Of a stretch of DNA of 64,000 bases, positions 15,969 to 23,479 are shown in pieces; positions within the stretch are counted from its first letter, which is position 1, and each line of letters starts with the position of its first letter. The translations under genes and the position numbers were made by a program. The stretch lies in IMG/VR virus record IMGVR_UViG_3300049215_000227, positions 1-64,000 of that record; one strand, given 5' to 3'. The stretch comes from a virus. The notes below the pieces were generated by a model. That model had not been told where the DNA came from, searched no databases, and worked only from the letters and a program-made list of their open reading frames with translations.

Positions 15969-16865
15969 TTACGAAATCTTGTATTTGGCTGCGATCTTTG
16001 CGAGATCTTGTCCCATTTCAGCTCTGGTGATATCCAGAGAGTCAACCTTGGTTCCAGACTTCTTCAGCTCAAAGAGCTTGGAAGCAACATCTGCTTTGGA
16101 AAGAGGTTCGCCACCGTCTTCATCGCTCTTGCGAAGAGGAACAGCATTAGCGGTCACGCCCTTAGCAGGAACAGGTTGATCTGCAATCTTGTTAACGAGA
16201 TTGAGAATCGTGGACAGCTTGTCTTCGAGAGGCTTTACTCTCTCTTCAACAAAGCTCTTCATCAATGCTTCAGTCTCTTCTTGGGACTTCTTCAGTCCAT
16301 GCATAACAAGCTTTTGAACGTCAGCGTCGACTTCTTCAGGACTTTTGTTCTCGCCCTTTTTCATTCCAGCGAGATCTGCGAGCTTACCAATAGCCTTCTT
16401 TTCTTCGGCTTCATGGCGCTCTCCGCCCTTAGCGTCCTTGTTCTTTTTCTTCTTGTCGTCTTCGTCTTCGTCGTCGGCCTTAGCAACCTTATGCTGGGTT
16501 TCACCAGGATCAGATTCGCTGTTCTTGCCGCTCATGTCACGCTTCTTACCTTCGTGAGAACCGTGCTCAGGACCTTGTCCGTGTTCCATGCCTTCACCAG
16601 CAACTGGCTTGTGCTTGCCACCATCTGGATCAGACTGACGATTGTGGCCTTCTGCCTTTTCAGCATCTTCGCCTTCGTCTTCGTCCTTGTCTTTGTCTTC
16701 CTTCTTAGCGTGCAAGTCGCCATTAGAAGGCTTGCCGGCGATTCCTTCGCCCGGACCTTTAACTTCGATCTCAGCAGCACTGAAGCGAGACTTCTTAAGC
16801 TCTTCAAGCTCGAGAAGCGTCTCGTCGATCAGGTCTGTGAGGCTCTTTCTTAGTTCCTCTTTCAT
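15969..16865 (-). CDS. Scaffold-like head assembly protein
   Basis: 298 residues, highly charged throughout. A helical N-terminus (LRKSLTDLIDETLLELEELKKS) is followed by a long low-complexity Asp/Glu/Lys/His middle and a helical C-terminal third with KPLEDKLSTILNLVNKIADQ. Its composition and its place between protease and capsid are typical of head scaffolds. A scaffold is expected to be degraded by the prohead protease during maturation. No motif proves the role. It has a good GAGGAG ribosome site. Confidence 0.7.
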   Translation of the reverse strand: MKEELRKSLTDLIDETLLELEELKKSRFSAAEIEVKGPGEGIAGKPSNGDLHAKKEDKDKDEDEGEDAEKAEGHNRQSDPDGGKHKPVAGEGMEHGQGPEHGSHEGKKRDMSGKNSESDPGETQHKVAKADDEDEDDKKKKNKDAKGGERHEAEEKKAIGKLADLAGMKKGENKSPEEVDADVQKLVMHGLKKSQEETEALMKSFVEERVKPLEDKLSTILNLVNKIADQPVPAKGVTANAVPLRKSDEDGGEPLSKADVASKLFELKKSGTKVDSLDITRAEMGQDLAKIAAKYKIS

Positions 16866-16894
16866 GTTAACTCCTCGTTAAATGATAGACCCGA

Positions 16895-17290
16895 TTACTG
16901 TCCCATTCCAAGCAAATCAGCGTCGCCGCGTAGACGAGCAATCTGAGGATGCGTAGAATCTGCGATGATAATGTCGTTGGCCATGCCAGACATCATCTGA
17001 AGCACTTGTGCAGCAACAGCGCTATCAATAACGCCGCCGACCGTGCCAGCAGTACCAGCGCCAGTCAGAACGAGTTGTCCTGGGTTAGCGATGCCGATGC
17101 CAAGGTATGGAGAAACAGTAGGATCTACACCACCTTGAGGGGACTGAATCGATGCCAACTGATAGCTGATCGTGAGATCGTTCGAGCCGTTTTCAATAAC
17201 GACGGACGAAGCAGTCTGCGAGTTAACAGTAAGCCCAAGCACCTGCGCGTTGCGAGCGAGCTTGTTCATAATTGCAGTTACGTTTGCCAT
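16895..17290 (-). CDS. Small head-module protein, possibly decoration
   Basis: 131 residues, mostly Ala/Gly/Val with GVDPTVSPYLGIGIANPGQLVLTGAG and a helical AAQVLQMMSGMAND end. No family is recognised. It sits between the protease and scaffold-like genes, so it is likely a capsid decoration or core protein. It has its own promoter and a leader containing an 18-bp perfect palindrome next to the ribosome site. Confidence 0.6.
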   Translation of the reverse strand: MANVTAIMNKLARNAQVLGLTVNSQTASSVVIENGSNDLTISYQLASIQSPQGGVDPTVSPYLGIGIANPGQLVLTGAGTAGTVGGVIDSAVAAQVLQMMSGMANDIIIADSTHPQIARLRGDADLLGMGQ

Positions 17291-17300
17291 TTAGTTCTCC

Positions 17301-17318
17301 TTAACTTTCGAAAGTTAA
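17301..17318 (-). promoter_or_regulatory. 18-bp palindrome abutting the ribosome site
   Basis: TTAACTTTCGAAAGTTAA is a perfect palindrome. On the minus strand its last TTAA is continuous with the AAGGAG ribosome site of the gene at 16895. It could be an mRNA hairpin that hides or exposes that site, or a protein operator just after the promoter. Confidence 0.5.
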
Positions 17319-17333
17319 AACTTGATAGTACCT

Positions 17334-17339
17334 AGTATA
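17334..17339 (-). promoter_or_regulatory. -10 box before the 131-residue gene
   Basis: Minus strand ATGGTATACTAGG, about 44 bases before the start, in the gap after the protease gene. TATACT differs from consensus at one base and keeps the extended TGG element. Confidence 0.45.
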
Positions 17340-17384
17340 CCATGGCCTGTTACTTAAACACGCCCCAGATACCTACCTGTTACC

Positions 17385-19067
17385 CTATGTTGCTATTGCT
17401 CCTAAGAACAACTTATGTAGCTTCTCCATAGGAAAAGATTTGCCACAATCTCTACACTTGACTTGGTATTTAGAGTAAATCTGCTCCTTACCACAGTCAT
17501 CGCAAGTTACGTATTTAAAGCTGCCTCTACCGTCATCCAGCGACTCAGCTTGCAGAACGCCGCCCCCGGTATTAGCGGTTGGGACGCCAGCCCCGCCGTA
17601 TCCAGCTGATAATGCTTTCTTAAGATGCTTCTTTGCGTGCACCTTAGCTTTAGCCGGTGGAAGTAGCTTCTTATAAGCTTCAACGACCTTCTTGACATAA
17701 TCAGAGTCATTAATGCCGCTAGGGCCACCCTCTTTGTATTTTTCCCAAGCACCTTTAAGTCCATGATTCCACGAATGAATAAGCATGTCTAAGTTCTTAG
17801 TCTTGTGCTTATTTCTGCTTAGCAAGGCATCCGCAAAGTCATATGCGGCTTGAGGATTGGAGTTGAAGAGGTCGGTGAACATCTTGTGGTTAGCCTTCAT
17901 ATCCTTAGCTGCTTCTGCAAACTTAGGATATTTGGCGGAGAGCTTTGGATCGTTCCTCAAGATGTAACCTGCTGCGTTAGGCATCATGCCGAACATGCCG
18001 CCAGCTACTTGGCCTGCATGCATGCTGCTCGGATCTCTGATCGCCTTATGAGCATAATTGAGACCGCCGCTAGACTCGATCTGACCGATAGCGCCGAGAA
18101 GAGGGTTTCTCTTAGCGAACTGCTTGTACATCTCTTGATGGTTGGCAGGCATCCTGGTGAGATCCATGGGATGCGCTTCCTTGAATTGAGTTTGCTGCTG
18201 AACTGTGGGAGCGGGAGCATGCGCAGTTTGAGGCGCTAACGCTGCAGCACCGGTCATCATGGCGCCAAGAGCAGCTTGCTTCAAGCCCTTCTCCATCTCC
18301 TCGTTCTTTATCTCCTCGACCAGCTCGTGGATCTTCGAGACGTTGCTCTGAATCTTAGCTTCCAAAGCGTACTGCAGGATCTCTTGCTTAGTTGGGATGT
18401 CGATGGCTGAATTGTCGCCCTTCATGAGCTCAACGATCTTCTCGATGTTGCTTCTCACCTTAGAGGCTGACGCGTCGCGAGCGATGTGACGGAACGAGGG
18501 GATGTTCGTTTCCGCAAGATGTATAACAGATTTGATCAATTCCATATCCGCTGCGTCATCGGACTGAGACTTATCAAGGTTCAGCGGTTCAACGAGCGTA
18601 GCGACGTTCGCAGGAGTAAAAGTAAGTGCGACGCTATGGATTTTTGTTCGAGCAAGAAGAGATGGATCGGAGATCCCTCTTGAAATTACTCCGCCTTCTA
18701 CGGAAGCTTTCAGTTTCAGCGGGCAATCCGTCTTATGAACATTTCTCAAAATGGCAGCGGCGGCTTTTGCATTTGGATGATCTTCATCGTCATATAAGAA
18801 GCCGCGGACATATAAGTACGGCGCCTTAACCTTGTTCCAGTAGTAGCGCTGACGGTCGTCGTCGCAATCTTCTTCCTTAAAGATTTTCTTGGCGGTAGAG
18901 ACCCTACCAATAGAGTTGAAGAAGCCCTTACCGTGGTTATCGTTTAGACGACCCTTTCCGGCAAGAAGATCTGCTATATCAGCTCCCTCAACGGAGAGCA
19001 TCTCACCCTGGGTATCCCTGAGTTGGGACCCGGCGCACATATCAATCTCAAGTGGTTTCTTAGACAT
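17385..19067 (-). CDS. Prohead protease fused to transglycosylase-like domain and Zn ribbon
   Basis: 560 residues, about twice the size of a simple prohead protease. Residues 1-165 fit the herpesvirus/T4 gp21-type serine protease, with His45 in LNDNHGKGF and Ser122 in LKASVEGG. Residues about 305-470 resemble a lytic transglycosylase, with Glu331 in AIGQIESSGG and FGMMPNAAGYIL. Residues 484-510 carry KALSAGYGGAGVPT...GGVLQAESL, shared with the capsid protein. Cys522/525/538/541 form a Zn ribbon. Self-cleavage could free a virion-borne murein enzyme (inference). The ATG is ten bases after TATAAT without a ribosome site. It ends in TAG. Confidence 0.85.
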   Translation of the reverse strand: MSKKPLEIDMCAGSQLRDTQGEMLSVEGADIADLLAGKGRLNDNHGKGFFNSIGRVSTAKKIFKEEDCDDDRQRYYWNKVKAPYLYVRGFLYDDEDHPNAKAAAAILRNVHKTDCPLKLKASVEGGVISRGISDPSLLARTKIHSVALTFTPANVATLVEPLNLDKSQSDDAADMELIKSVIHLAETNIPSFRHIARDASASKVRSNIEKIVELMKGDNSAIDIPTKQEILQYALEAKIQSNVSKIHELVEEIKNEEMEKGLKQAALGAMMTGAAALAPQTAHAPAPTVQQQTQFKEAHPMDLTRMPANHQEMYKQFAKRNPLLGAIGQIESSGGLNYAHKAIRDPSSMHAGQVAGGMFGMMPNAAGYILRNDPKLSAKYPKFAEAAKDMKANHKMFTDLFNSNPQAAYDFADALLSRNKHKTKNLDMLIHSWNHGLKGAWEKYKEGGPSGINDSDYVKKVVEAYKKLLPPAKAKVHAKKHLKKALSAGYGGAGVPTANTGGGVLQAESLDDGRGSFKYVTCDDCGKEQIYSKYQVKCRDCGKSFPMEKLHKLFLGAIAT

Positions 19068-19077
19068 ACCACTTAAG

Positions 19078-19083
19078 ATTATA
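19078..19083 (-). promoter_or_regulatory. -10 box before protease gene
   Basis: Minus strand CCTGGTATAAT, then ten bases to the ATG at 19067. The predicted leader is only about 3-4 nt and contains no AGGAGG-like site. Confidence 0.55.
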
Positions 19084-19095
19084 CCAGGGCTCTAA

Positions 19096-19290
19096 CTATG
19101 ATTGTTTGCGTTCTACCCGCATTTGCCAGTCTGGGCTGTGCGGCAATTCGCCGCCTACGCCACCATTGGCACTAGGATCCCACTGATAGGGAGCTATGTC
19201 GATAAAAGTTATAAAGAAGTTATTAAGGATACCAAGTTCGCTGAGCATCCTAATAAGGTTGCCTAGAACTCTAACCTTTTGCTCGGTCAT
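19096..19290 (-). CDS. Small hypothetical protein
   Basis: 64 residues. The first half is a hydrophobic helix (LGNLIRMLSELGILNNFFITFIDIAP) and the second half is polar (QWDPSANGGVGGELPHSPDWQM). The ATG overlaps the stop of the gene before it (ATGA), which supports a real, coupled gene. It ends in TAG. No family is recognised. Confidence 0.55.
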   Translation of the reverse strand: MTEQKVRVLGNLIRMLSELGILNNFFITFIDIAPYQWDPSANGGVGGELPHSPDWQMRVERKQS

Positions 19291-19697
19291 CGGTATATTT
19301 TGTAGTCGTCGTCAGAGAGAGATTCGCCGACAACGCTTTCGCCTTCCATGTCCTCTTTTAGGGTACGGAACTCATCCGTCTCGCGAATCTTAGCGAGAGC
19401 TATCTTCTCGGTCTTCTTGACGGCGTCCACTGACATGCAGTTTAAGGATGCGACTTCTACGTCGGAAGGAGGCTTATCGCCTGCATAGTCTTGGATGTAC
19501 TTAAAGAAGCAGTAGTTGGCCAGCTGATGGTTAACAGCCCACGGACAGCCAGGAAGCTTTGATTCTTCCTCCTCCGTGAGCTCTCTACCTGCAGTCCTTA
19601 TAGCTCTTAGCCTCATGACAGCAAGTGGACACCATTCGTTCGGTAGACACTCGAGACCCCGAGGGCATCTCTTGTCCATCTTGTTGTCATCAGACAT
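19287..19697 (-). CDS. Cys-rich protein with sigma region 4-like HTH
   Basis: 136 residues. Cys11, 17, 23, 51 and 63 (CPRGLECLPNEWCPLA, GCPWAVNHQLANYCFFKY) suggest a metal-bound N-terminal domain. Residues about 78-107 (SDVEVASLNCMSVDAVKKTEKIALAKIR) look like the helix-turn-helix of sigma region 4 (compare EIAxxLGxSxxxVRxIExxALxKLR). It could be a transcription regulator of late genes. It overlaps both neighbours by 1-4 bp in the head operon. It is notable that a separate sigma region 2-like domain is encoded at 8228. Confidence 0.55.
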   Translation of the reverse strand: MSDDNKMDKRCPRGLECLPNEWCPLAVMRLRAIRTAGRELTEEEESKLPGCPWAVNHQLANYCFFKYIQDYAGDKPPSDVEVASLNCMSVDAVKKTEKIALAKIRETDEFRTLKEDMEGESVVGESLSDDDYKIYR

Positions 19698-20326
19698 TAA
19701 GCGTTCCCAGCTACCTCAGCAACTTGAATAGTAGGACTGTCAGGAGATAGCGTGACCGTAGTTGGCTGTCCGTCTCCTGCGGCCTGCGCCACAACAGGCG
19801 GTTGCCTAATTGCAAGCAATTCAACTTCATGATCTACTCCATTTAGCTTCACAAGAGCCTTTGCACCTGCTTCACGACCCATAAAGGCCTTGATAAGATC
19901 AGGCACGCCGCACTCGGAAAGCTTCAGACGCGAGCGGAAGATTCCCTTGTCAGGATCTTCGGTCTTGGAGGTCAAGATAACTGTACTGCGCTCGTCAACA
20001 ACCGTGCCGACAGTATACTTGCCTTCTGCGTCTTCCTTGTCAGAGGCCTCATTGAAGTCCTTAAGACGAAGCTCGTTCGCAACGTCGGCGAGAGCCTGAA
20101 GGTCAAGGCTAGAGACTCTTTGAACCGCCAAGATCTTGTACTGAAGCTCGTTGATGAGGCCCAGGGAATTGCCGAGGTCTTCCTTCATTCCCTTGAGGTT
20201 TTGAAGAATTTGCTGCGTCATCATCTGATTGATGCGCACAGCCATGGAGAGGTTTTCGACTTCCTTCTCCAGAGCTCGAAGTCTTTCTTTACGGCCAGCT
20301 TCAGGCTGCTGTCTAAAACCCTTCAT
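19697..20326 (-). CDS. Hypothetical coiled-coil protein
   Basis: 209 residues. Residues 10-90 are heptad-like (LRALEKEVENLSMAVRINQMMTQQILQNLKGM...). Residues about 105-175 form a compact beta domain (YTVGTVVDERSTVILTSKTEDPDKG...FMGREAGAKALVKLNGVDHEVELLAIRQ). The end is a disordered Pro/Thr tail. The beta domain has a loose FKBP/GreA-C flavour but no diagnostic residue. Overlaps of 1-4 bp with both neighbours place it in the head operon. Confidence 0.6.
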   Translation of the reverse strand: MKGFRQQPEAGRKERLRALEKEVENLSMAVRINQMMTQQILQNLKGMKEDLGNSLGLINELQYKILAVQRVSSLDLQALADVANELRLKDFNEASDKEDAEGKYTVGTVVDERSTVILTSKTEDPDKGIFRSRLKLSECGVPDLIKAFMGREAGAKALVKLNGVDHEVELLAIRQPPVVAQAAGDGQPTTVTLSPDSPTIQVAEVAGNA

Positions 20327-20484
20327 TTCGTTAACTCCTTTTGCTTCAAAGCAGTGTCAGCTTTTACAGCTTCAATTTCTGCTTTAACCTTTTCTAGCTC
20401 CAACTTTGCTCTTTCAACTTGAAGTTTACCCAACTCAATTTGAGTATCCATCATTGATGCTTCGTATTCTTGCTGTGTAGCCAT
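20323..20484 (-). CDS. 53-residue coiled-coil peptide
   Basis: A very short gene almost wholly heptad-like (TQIELGKLQVERAKLELEKVKAEIEAVKADTALKQKELTK). It overlaps the kinase-like stop by one base (TAATG) and the next start by ATGA, so it is read as part of a coupled chain, and it has an AGGAG site. It could pair with the larger coiled-coil protein that follows. Confidence 0.6.
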   Translation of the reverse strand: MATQQEYEASMMDTQIELGKLQVERAKLELEKVKAEIEAVKADTALKQKELTK

Positions 20485-21311
20485 TAGGTCTCCTTATCTT
20501 TCAATCTCTTGCAGAAAAACTTTAGCAACTCAATCTCTTCATTGGTGAGTCCAGGAGTTGCAGTTTGTGAACCCAGTATCTTGCCGAGCTCCAAATTCAA
20601 GAAGTGTCTCACACTTCTTTCTACCTCATCGTACGCAGCGCCCTTGCCTTTTATGATCCGTTTGGAGAGGACCTCGTTGATGATGTTGGCGCGCTCGAGT
20701 TTAAGTTGTTCCTTAGTCTTTGGCGCTCCACTTCCGTTATCAGAACTGGACCTATCACTTGCAGCCTGATCAGAAGCACTAGCAGTCTCCGCGTCTCCGG
20801 ATTCCTTAGCCACGTTCCCCTTTTTACTCTCGGTCGGTAACGGCTGGACTGCATCTGGAAAATCCTTTAACGTCTTGCGCTCAAAACCGTACTTATCGGC
20901 CATAGCTGAATAAAGCGATCTAGCTTTGACGAACTGAATCTTGGTTAACGGCTCGTTGTTCTCAACGCAGCGTTGCCAGTGAGCCTCGCTGTTAGGATCG
21001 TGCATGAGGATGCGCATCACCTCCATGTTGTTCTCGATCTCTCGTAGAACCTCCATGGCCTCATCGTCGATGAGAGGGGCGCGATTGTACACCTGTGGCC
21101 AGACCATCTCGCCGTAATGGGAGCGATCTAGAACAACGTCTCGGCCCTGGATGCTAGTGAGTAAGTCGACCATCTCGCCGACATATTGATCGGGTGATGT
21201 GCCCTTGGGAGGAGCCGACATGTGGATGATTTCAAACCCCTGACTCTCAAATAGTTGAGCGACAGAAGATTTACCGGTCCTATCAAGACCTTCAAGAATT
21301 ATTAGCGCCAT
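20484..21311 (-). CDS. P-loop nucleoside/nucleotide kinase-like protein
   Basis: 275 residues. Residues 1-150 look like a thymidylate or deoxynucleoside kinase: LIILEGLDRTGKSSVAQ (P-loop GLDRTGKS), VVLDRSHYGEMVWPQVY (DRSHYGE) and a C-terminal QFVKARSLYSAM helix. Residues about 155-195 are a Ser/Asp/Ala linker and 195-275 a helical tail. It is the second kinase here besides tmk. It may act on a modified or different nucleoside; the substrate is not evident. The ATG lies ten bases after TATAAT. Confidence 0.75.
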   Translation of the reverse strand: MALIILEGLDRTGKSSVAQLFESQGFEIIHMSAPPKGTSPDQYVGEMVDLLTSIQGRDVVLDRSHYGEMVWPQVYNRAPLIDDEAMEVLREIENNMEVMRILMHDPNSEAHWQRCVENNEPLTKIQFVKARSLYSAMADKYGFERKTLKDFPDAVQPLPTESKKGNVAKESGDAETASASDQAASDRSSSDNGSGAPKTKEQLKLERANIINEVLSKRIIKGKGAAYDEVERSVRHFLNLELGKILGSQTATPGLTNEEIELLKFFCKRLKDKET

Positions 21312-21321
21312 AATCGATGTG

Positions 21322-21327
21322 ATTATA
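21322..21327 (-). promoter_or_regulatory. -10 box before kinase-like gene
   Basis: Minus strand GGTTGTATAAT, ten bases before the ATG at 21311. It overlaps the last codons of the 50-residue gene. Confidence 0.5.
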
Positions 21328-21475
21328 CAACCAGGATATGAAACTGGGTGGCGATATTAAGGGCTTGCTCCTCGTCTATGATGCTTAGACGATATAGAAC
21401 CTTAGTGAGCATCATAACGGACTCTCTACGTTCCTTAGTCAAGACCTCTCCTGTGTCCTGCCTAACGTAGATCAT
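21323..21475 (-). CDS. 50-residue hypothetical protein
   Basis: Starts at an ATG that overlaps the portal stop (ATGA). Sequence MIYVRQDTGEVLTKERRESVMMLTK... is helical and charged, ending in QFHILVV. The coupling with portal and lack of other content support a real small gene. No family is recognised. Confidence 0.5.
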   Translation of the reverse strand: MIYVRQDTGEVLTKERRESVMMLTKVLYRLSIIDEEQALNIATQFHILVV

Positions 21476-23445
21476 TCGTTGTCGAGCTTATTGATGGGAT
21501 TAGGCATTACCTTGCCGCCAATGTTGGCAGCCTTAGTGGCACCAAATTCCTTAGCAGCACTTTTAAGTCCATGCTGGACCGCGTCGCTGGCAGCCTTAGA
21601 CTTAATCTGCTCCATCTCAAGGTCATGCTTCTCTTTGTCACGCTCGTGCTTAGCTTCAGCGTGCTCATGCTTCTGCTGCTCTTGAGCCATCTTCATTTGC
21701 GCTTCTTGAGATGCAGCATCTTGCTGAGCGGCCATCTGCGCTTCCTGCTTCTTCACGTTATCGATGGTGAGAAGTAGTTGCTGCCAAGCCAAGAAAGCTT
21801 GATCGCCAGGAATGTATTGCAACTCTCTGCGTGAGGATGCGCCCTTATCGCCGAAGAAGAGTTCACGAATCTCGCCTCTCGTGTAGTTCTTCTCTACGAG
21901 TGCCCAGAACGCTTGGTTAAGCGGAAGGTCAGCAGCTGCCTCACCGATCTTCTCCTTCTGCGCCTGCTTGAGGAGGTCGTTCATCGTCTTCCAGACAGTC
22001 ATCTCCGCCTGCATCTGAGCAATCTCAGTTTGAGGCGTTTCCTCTGTCATTCCGGTGAAGACAAACTTGTACTTAGACGCTAGACTCTTATCGAGGGCAG
22101 GAAGAATGTCACAGTTAATGACATCCTCGATGAACATGAGAAGCGGAACGAGTCCACGCTCACGAGAGTAGGTAATCTTGTACTCGTTGGAAGCCTGCTG
22201 CATTGGAGCGCGTCCGTTGGACGAGATCAAGTAGTCAAGGCCAAGTTCAACCGGATCGATTTGGAACTGAGCGCAAAGGATACGCATCAGGTGGTTGTTG
22301 TAGTTGAGGTATTCCATCTCGCGAGCGTTCGCGGACATTGGAACCCATTGAACCTCATCGAGACCCGCAACGATTGGCGTTCTCCAAGCATTCTGGTGGC
22401 CAGTGATGCTGTTATAGAAGGTTCTACGGAAATTAGTTAGCTGTTGCTGAGTAACAGTACCTTTAAGGTGAAGAACACCGCGAGCAGCATAGCCATGCGT
22501 AAAAAAATTAGCGTTGTAATTTTCGACATTCAGGTGGTTCGTAATGTTGATAATTGCAAGCTCAAGAGGCGAATAGCAGTAGCCCATTGAGTCTGCAAAG
22601 TTTTGTGGGTTAAAAAGCTTAAAGATCATGTCCTCGTCGCCGAACGTGGCTAGGGGACGGTTGTCGTACGAAATCTGAACGTACTTGATAAAGTCGTTTT
22701 CAACCTCATTAACAACTTGATCTGCCTTAGGATCGTTATCGCTCTTAGGACGCGTGAGTTGATAATTCTTCATCGCGTTGGAGCTAACTTGCTCCTTCGA
22801 CAAAGCCTTATTGATGAGATAAATAGACTCAGCGGGAAGCGGACGAAATCTGTGCAGACCGCCGGCTCTAGTCTTAACCTTCTCAATAGCAACATGTCCG
22901 AACGTGAGAGCATCACGACCGATCACCTTCAAGAACTCTCCGAAGAGTTTCTTGTCGTCAGCTGGAGTACCTTCCTTGCGACCACAGTGGTAGAGAAAGT
23001 CCTCGATCTGTGCTATTTCCTGCTTCTCTTCGTCAGTGTAATGAGACTCAGAATCTTTCTTAACGATTCTATATCCCATCTCAAAGCGACGATGCTCAGG
23101 ACGCGAGAAGCGAACTAAGGTATCAACGCGGCACTGGATGATCGCGGAGATGAGCCAGTCACGAACAGAGACCTCTTTAAGAGTCTTGTTAGAGATGCGG
23201 GTAAGTTTAAATTTATAGTTGACCTGACTACCAATTAAGTCAAAGTACGGGTCGTCAACATATGCCTTGCGACCAATCTGCTTGCTAGCGTCATGATCTG
23301 TCTCCGGCACATCTGGAAGCTTATCTCCATCAGCTACTTCTGGAGTGCTAGGCGCAGCCGTAGGCGAAGAGATGCCATCAGCCTTAAGAAGCTCGTCAAT
23401 CTGCCCCTTAACCCTATTTTTAAGCCAATCGTCGTACCAAGCCAT
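21472..23445 (-). CDS. Portal protein
   Basis: 657 residues, located between terminase and protease as expected. The N-terminal part has DDPYFDLIGSQVNYKFK and EVSVRDWLISAIIQCRVDT. The clip and stem region has GLHRFRPLPAESIYLINK and DSMGYCYSPLELAIINITNHLNVENYN, typical of T4 gp20/SPP1-like portals. The last about 90 residues are a Gln/Lys/Glu coiled-coil (AQMKMAQEQQKHEHAEAKHERDKEKHDL). It forms the dodecameric DNA gate. The ATG is exactly six bases after TATAAT, so a leaderless mRNA is predicted. Confidence 0.9.
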   Translation of the reverse strand: MAWYDDWLKNRVKGQIDELLKADGISSPTAAPSTPEVADGDKLPDVPETDHDASKQIGRKAYVDDPYFDLIGSQVNYKFKLTRISNKTLKEVSVRDWLISAIIQCRVDTLVRFSRPEHRRFEMGYRIVKKDSESHYTDEEKQEIAQIEDFLYHCGRKEGTPADDKKLFGEFLKVIGRDALTFGHVAIEKVKTRAGGLHRFRPLPAESIYLINKALSKEQVSSNAMKNYQLTRPKSDNDPKADQVVNEVENDFIKYVQISYDNRPLATFGDEDMIFKLFNPQNFADSMGYCYSPLELAIINITNHLNVENYNANFFTHGYAARGVLHLKGTVTQQQLTNFRRTFYNSITGHQNAWRTPIVAGLDEVQWVPMSANAREMEYLNYNNHLMRILCAQFQIDPVELGLDYLISSNGRAPMQQASNEYKITYSRERGLVPLLMFIEDVINCDILPALDKSLASKYKFVFTGMTEETPQTEIAQMQAEMTVWKTMNDLLKQAQKEKIGEAAADLPLNQAFWALVEKNYTRGEIRELFFGDKGASSRRELQYIPGDQAFLAWQQLLLTIDNVKKQEAQMAAQQDAASQEAQMKMAQEQQKHEHAEAKHERDKEKHDLEMEQIKSKAASDAVQHGLKSAAKEFGATKAANIGGKVMPNPINKLDNE

Positions 23446-23451
23446 GCGATA

Positions 23452-23457
23452 ATTATA
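23452..23457 (-). promoter_or_regulatory. -10 box of leaderless portal gene
   Basis: Minus strand AGAAGGTATAAT followed by TATCGC and ATG. It lies in the short gap after the terminase stop. Confidence 0.6.
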
Positions 23458-23479
23458 CCTTCTAGCGACTTAAAGTGTC

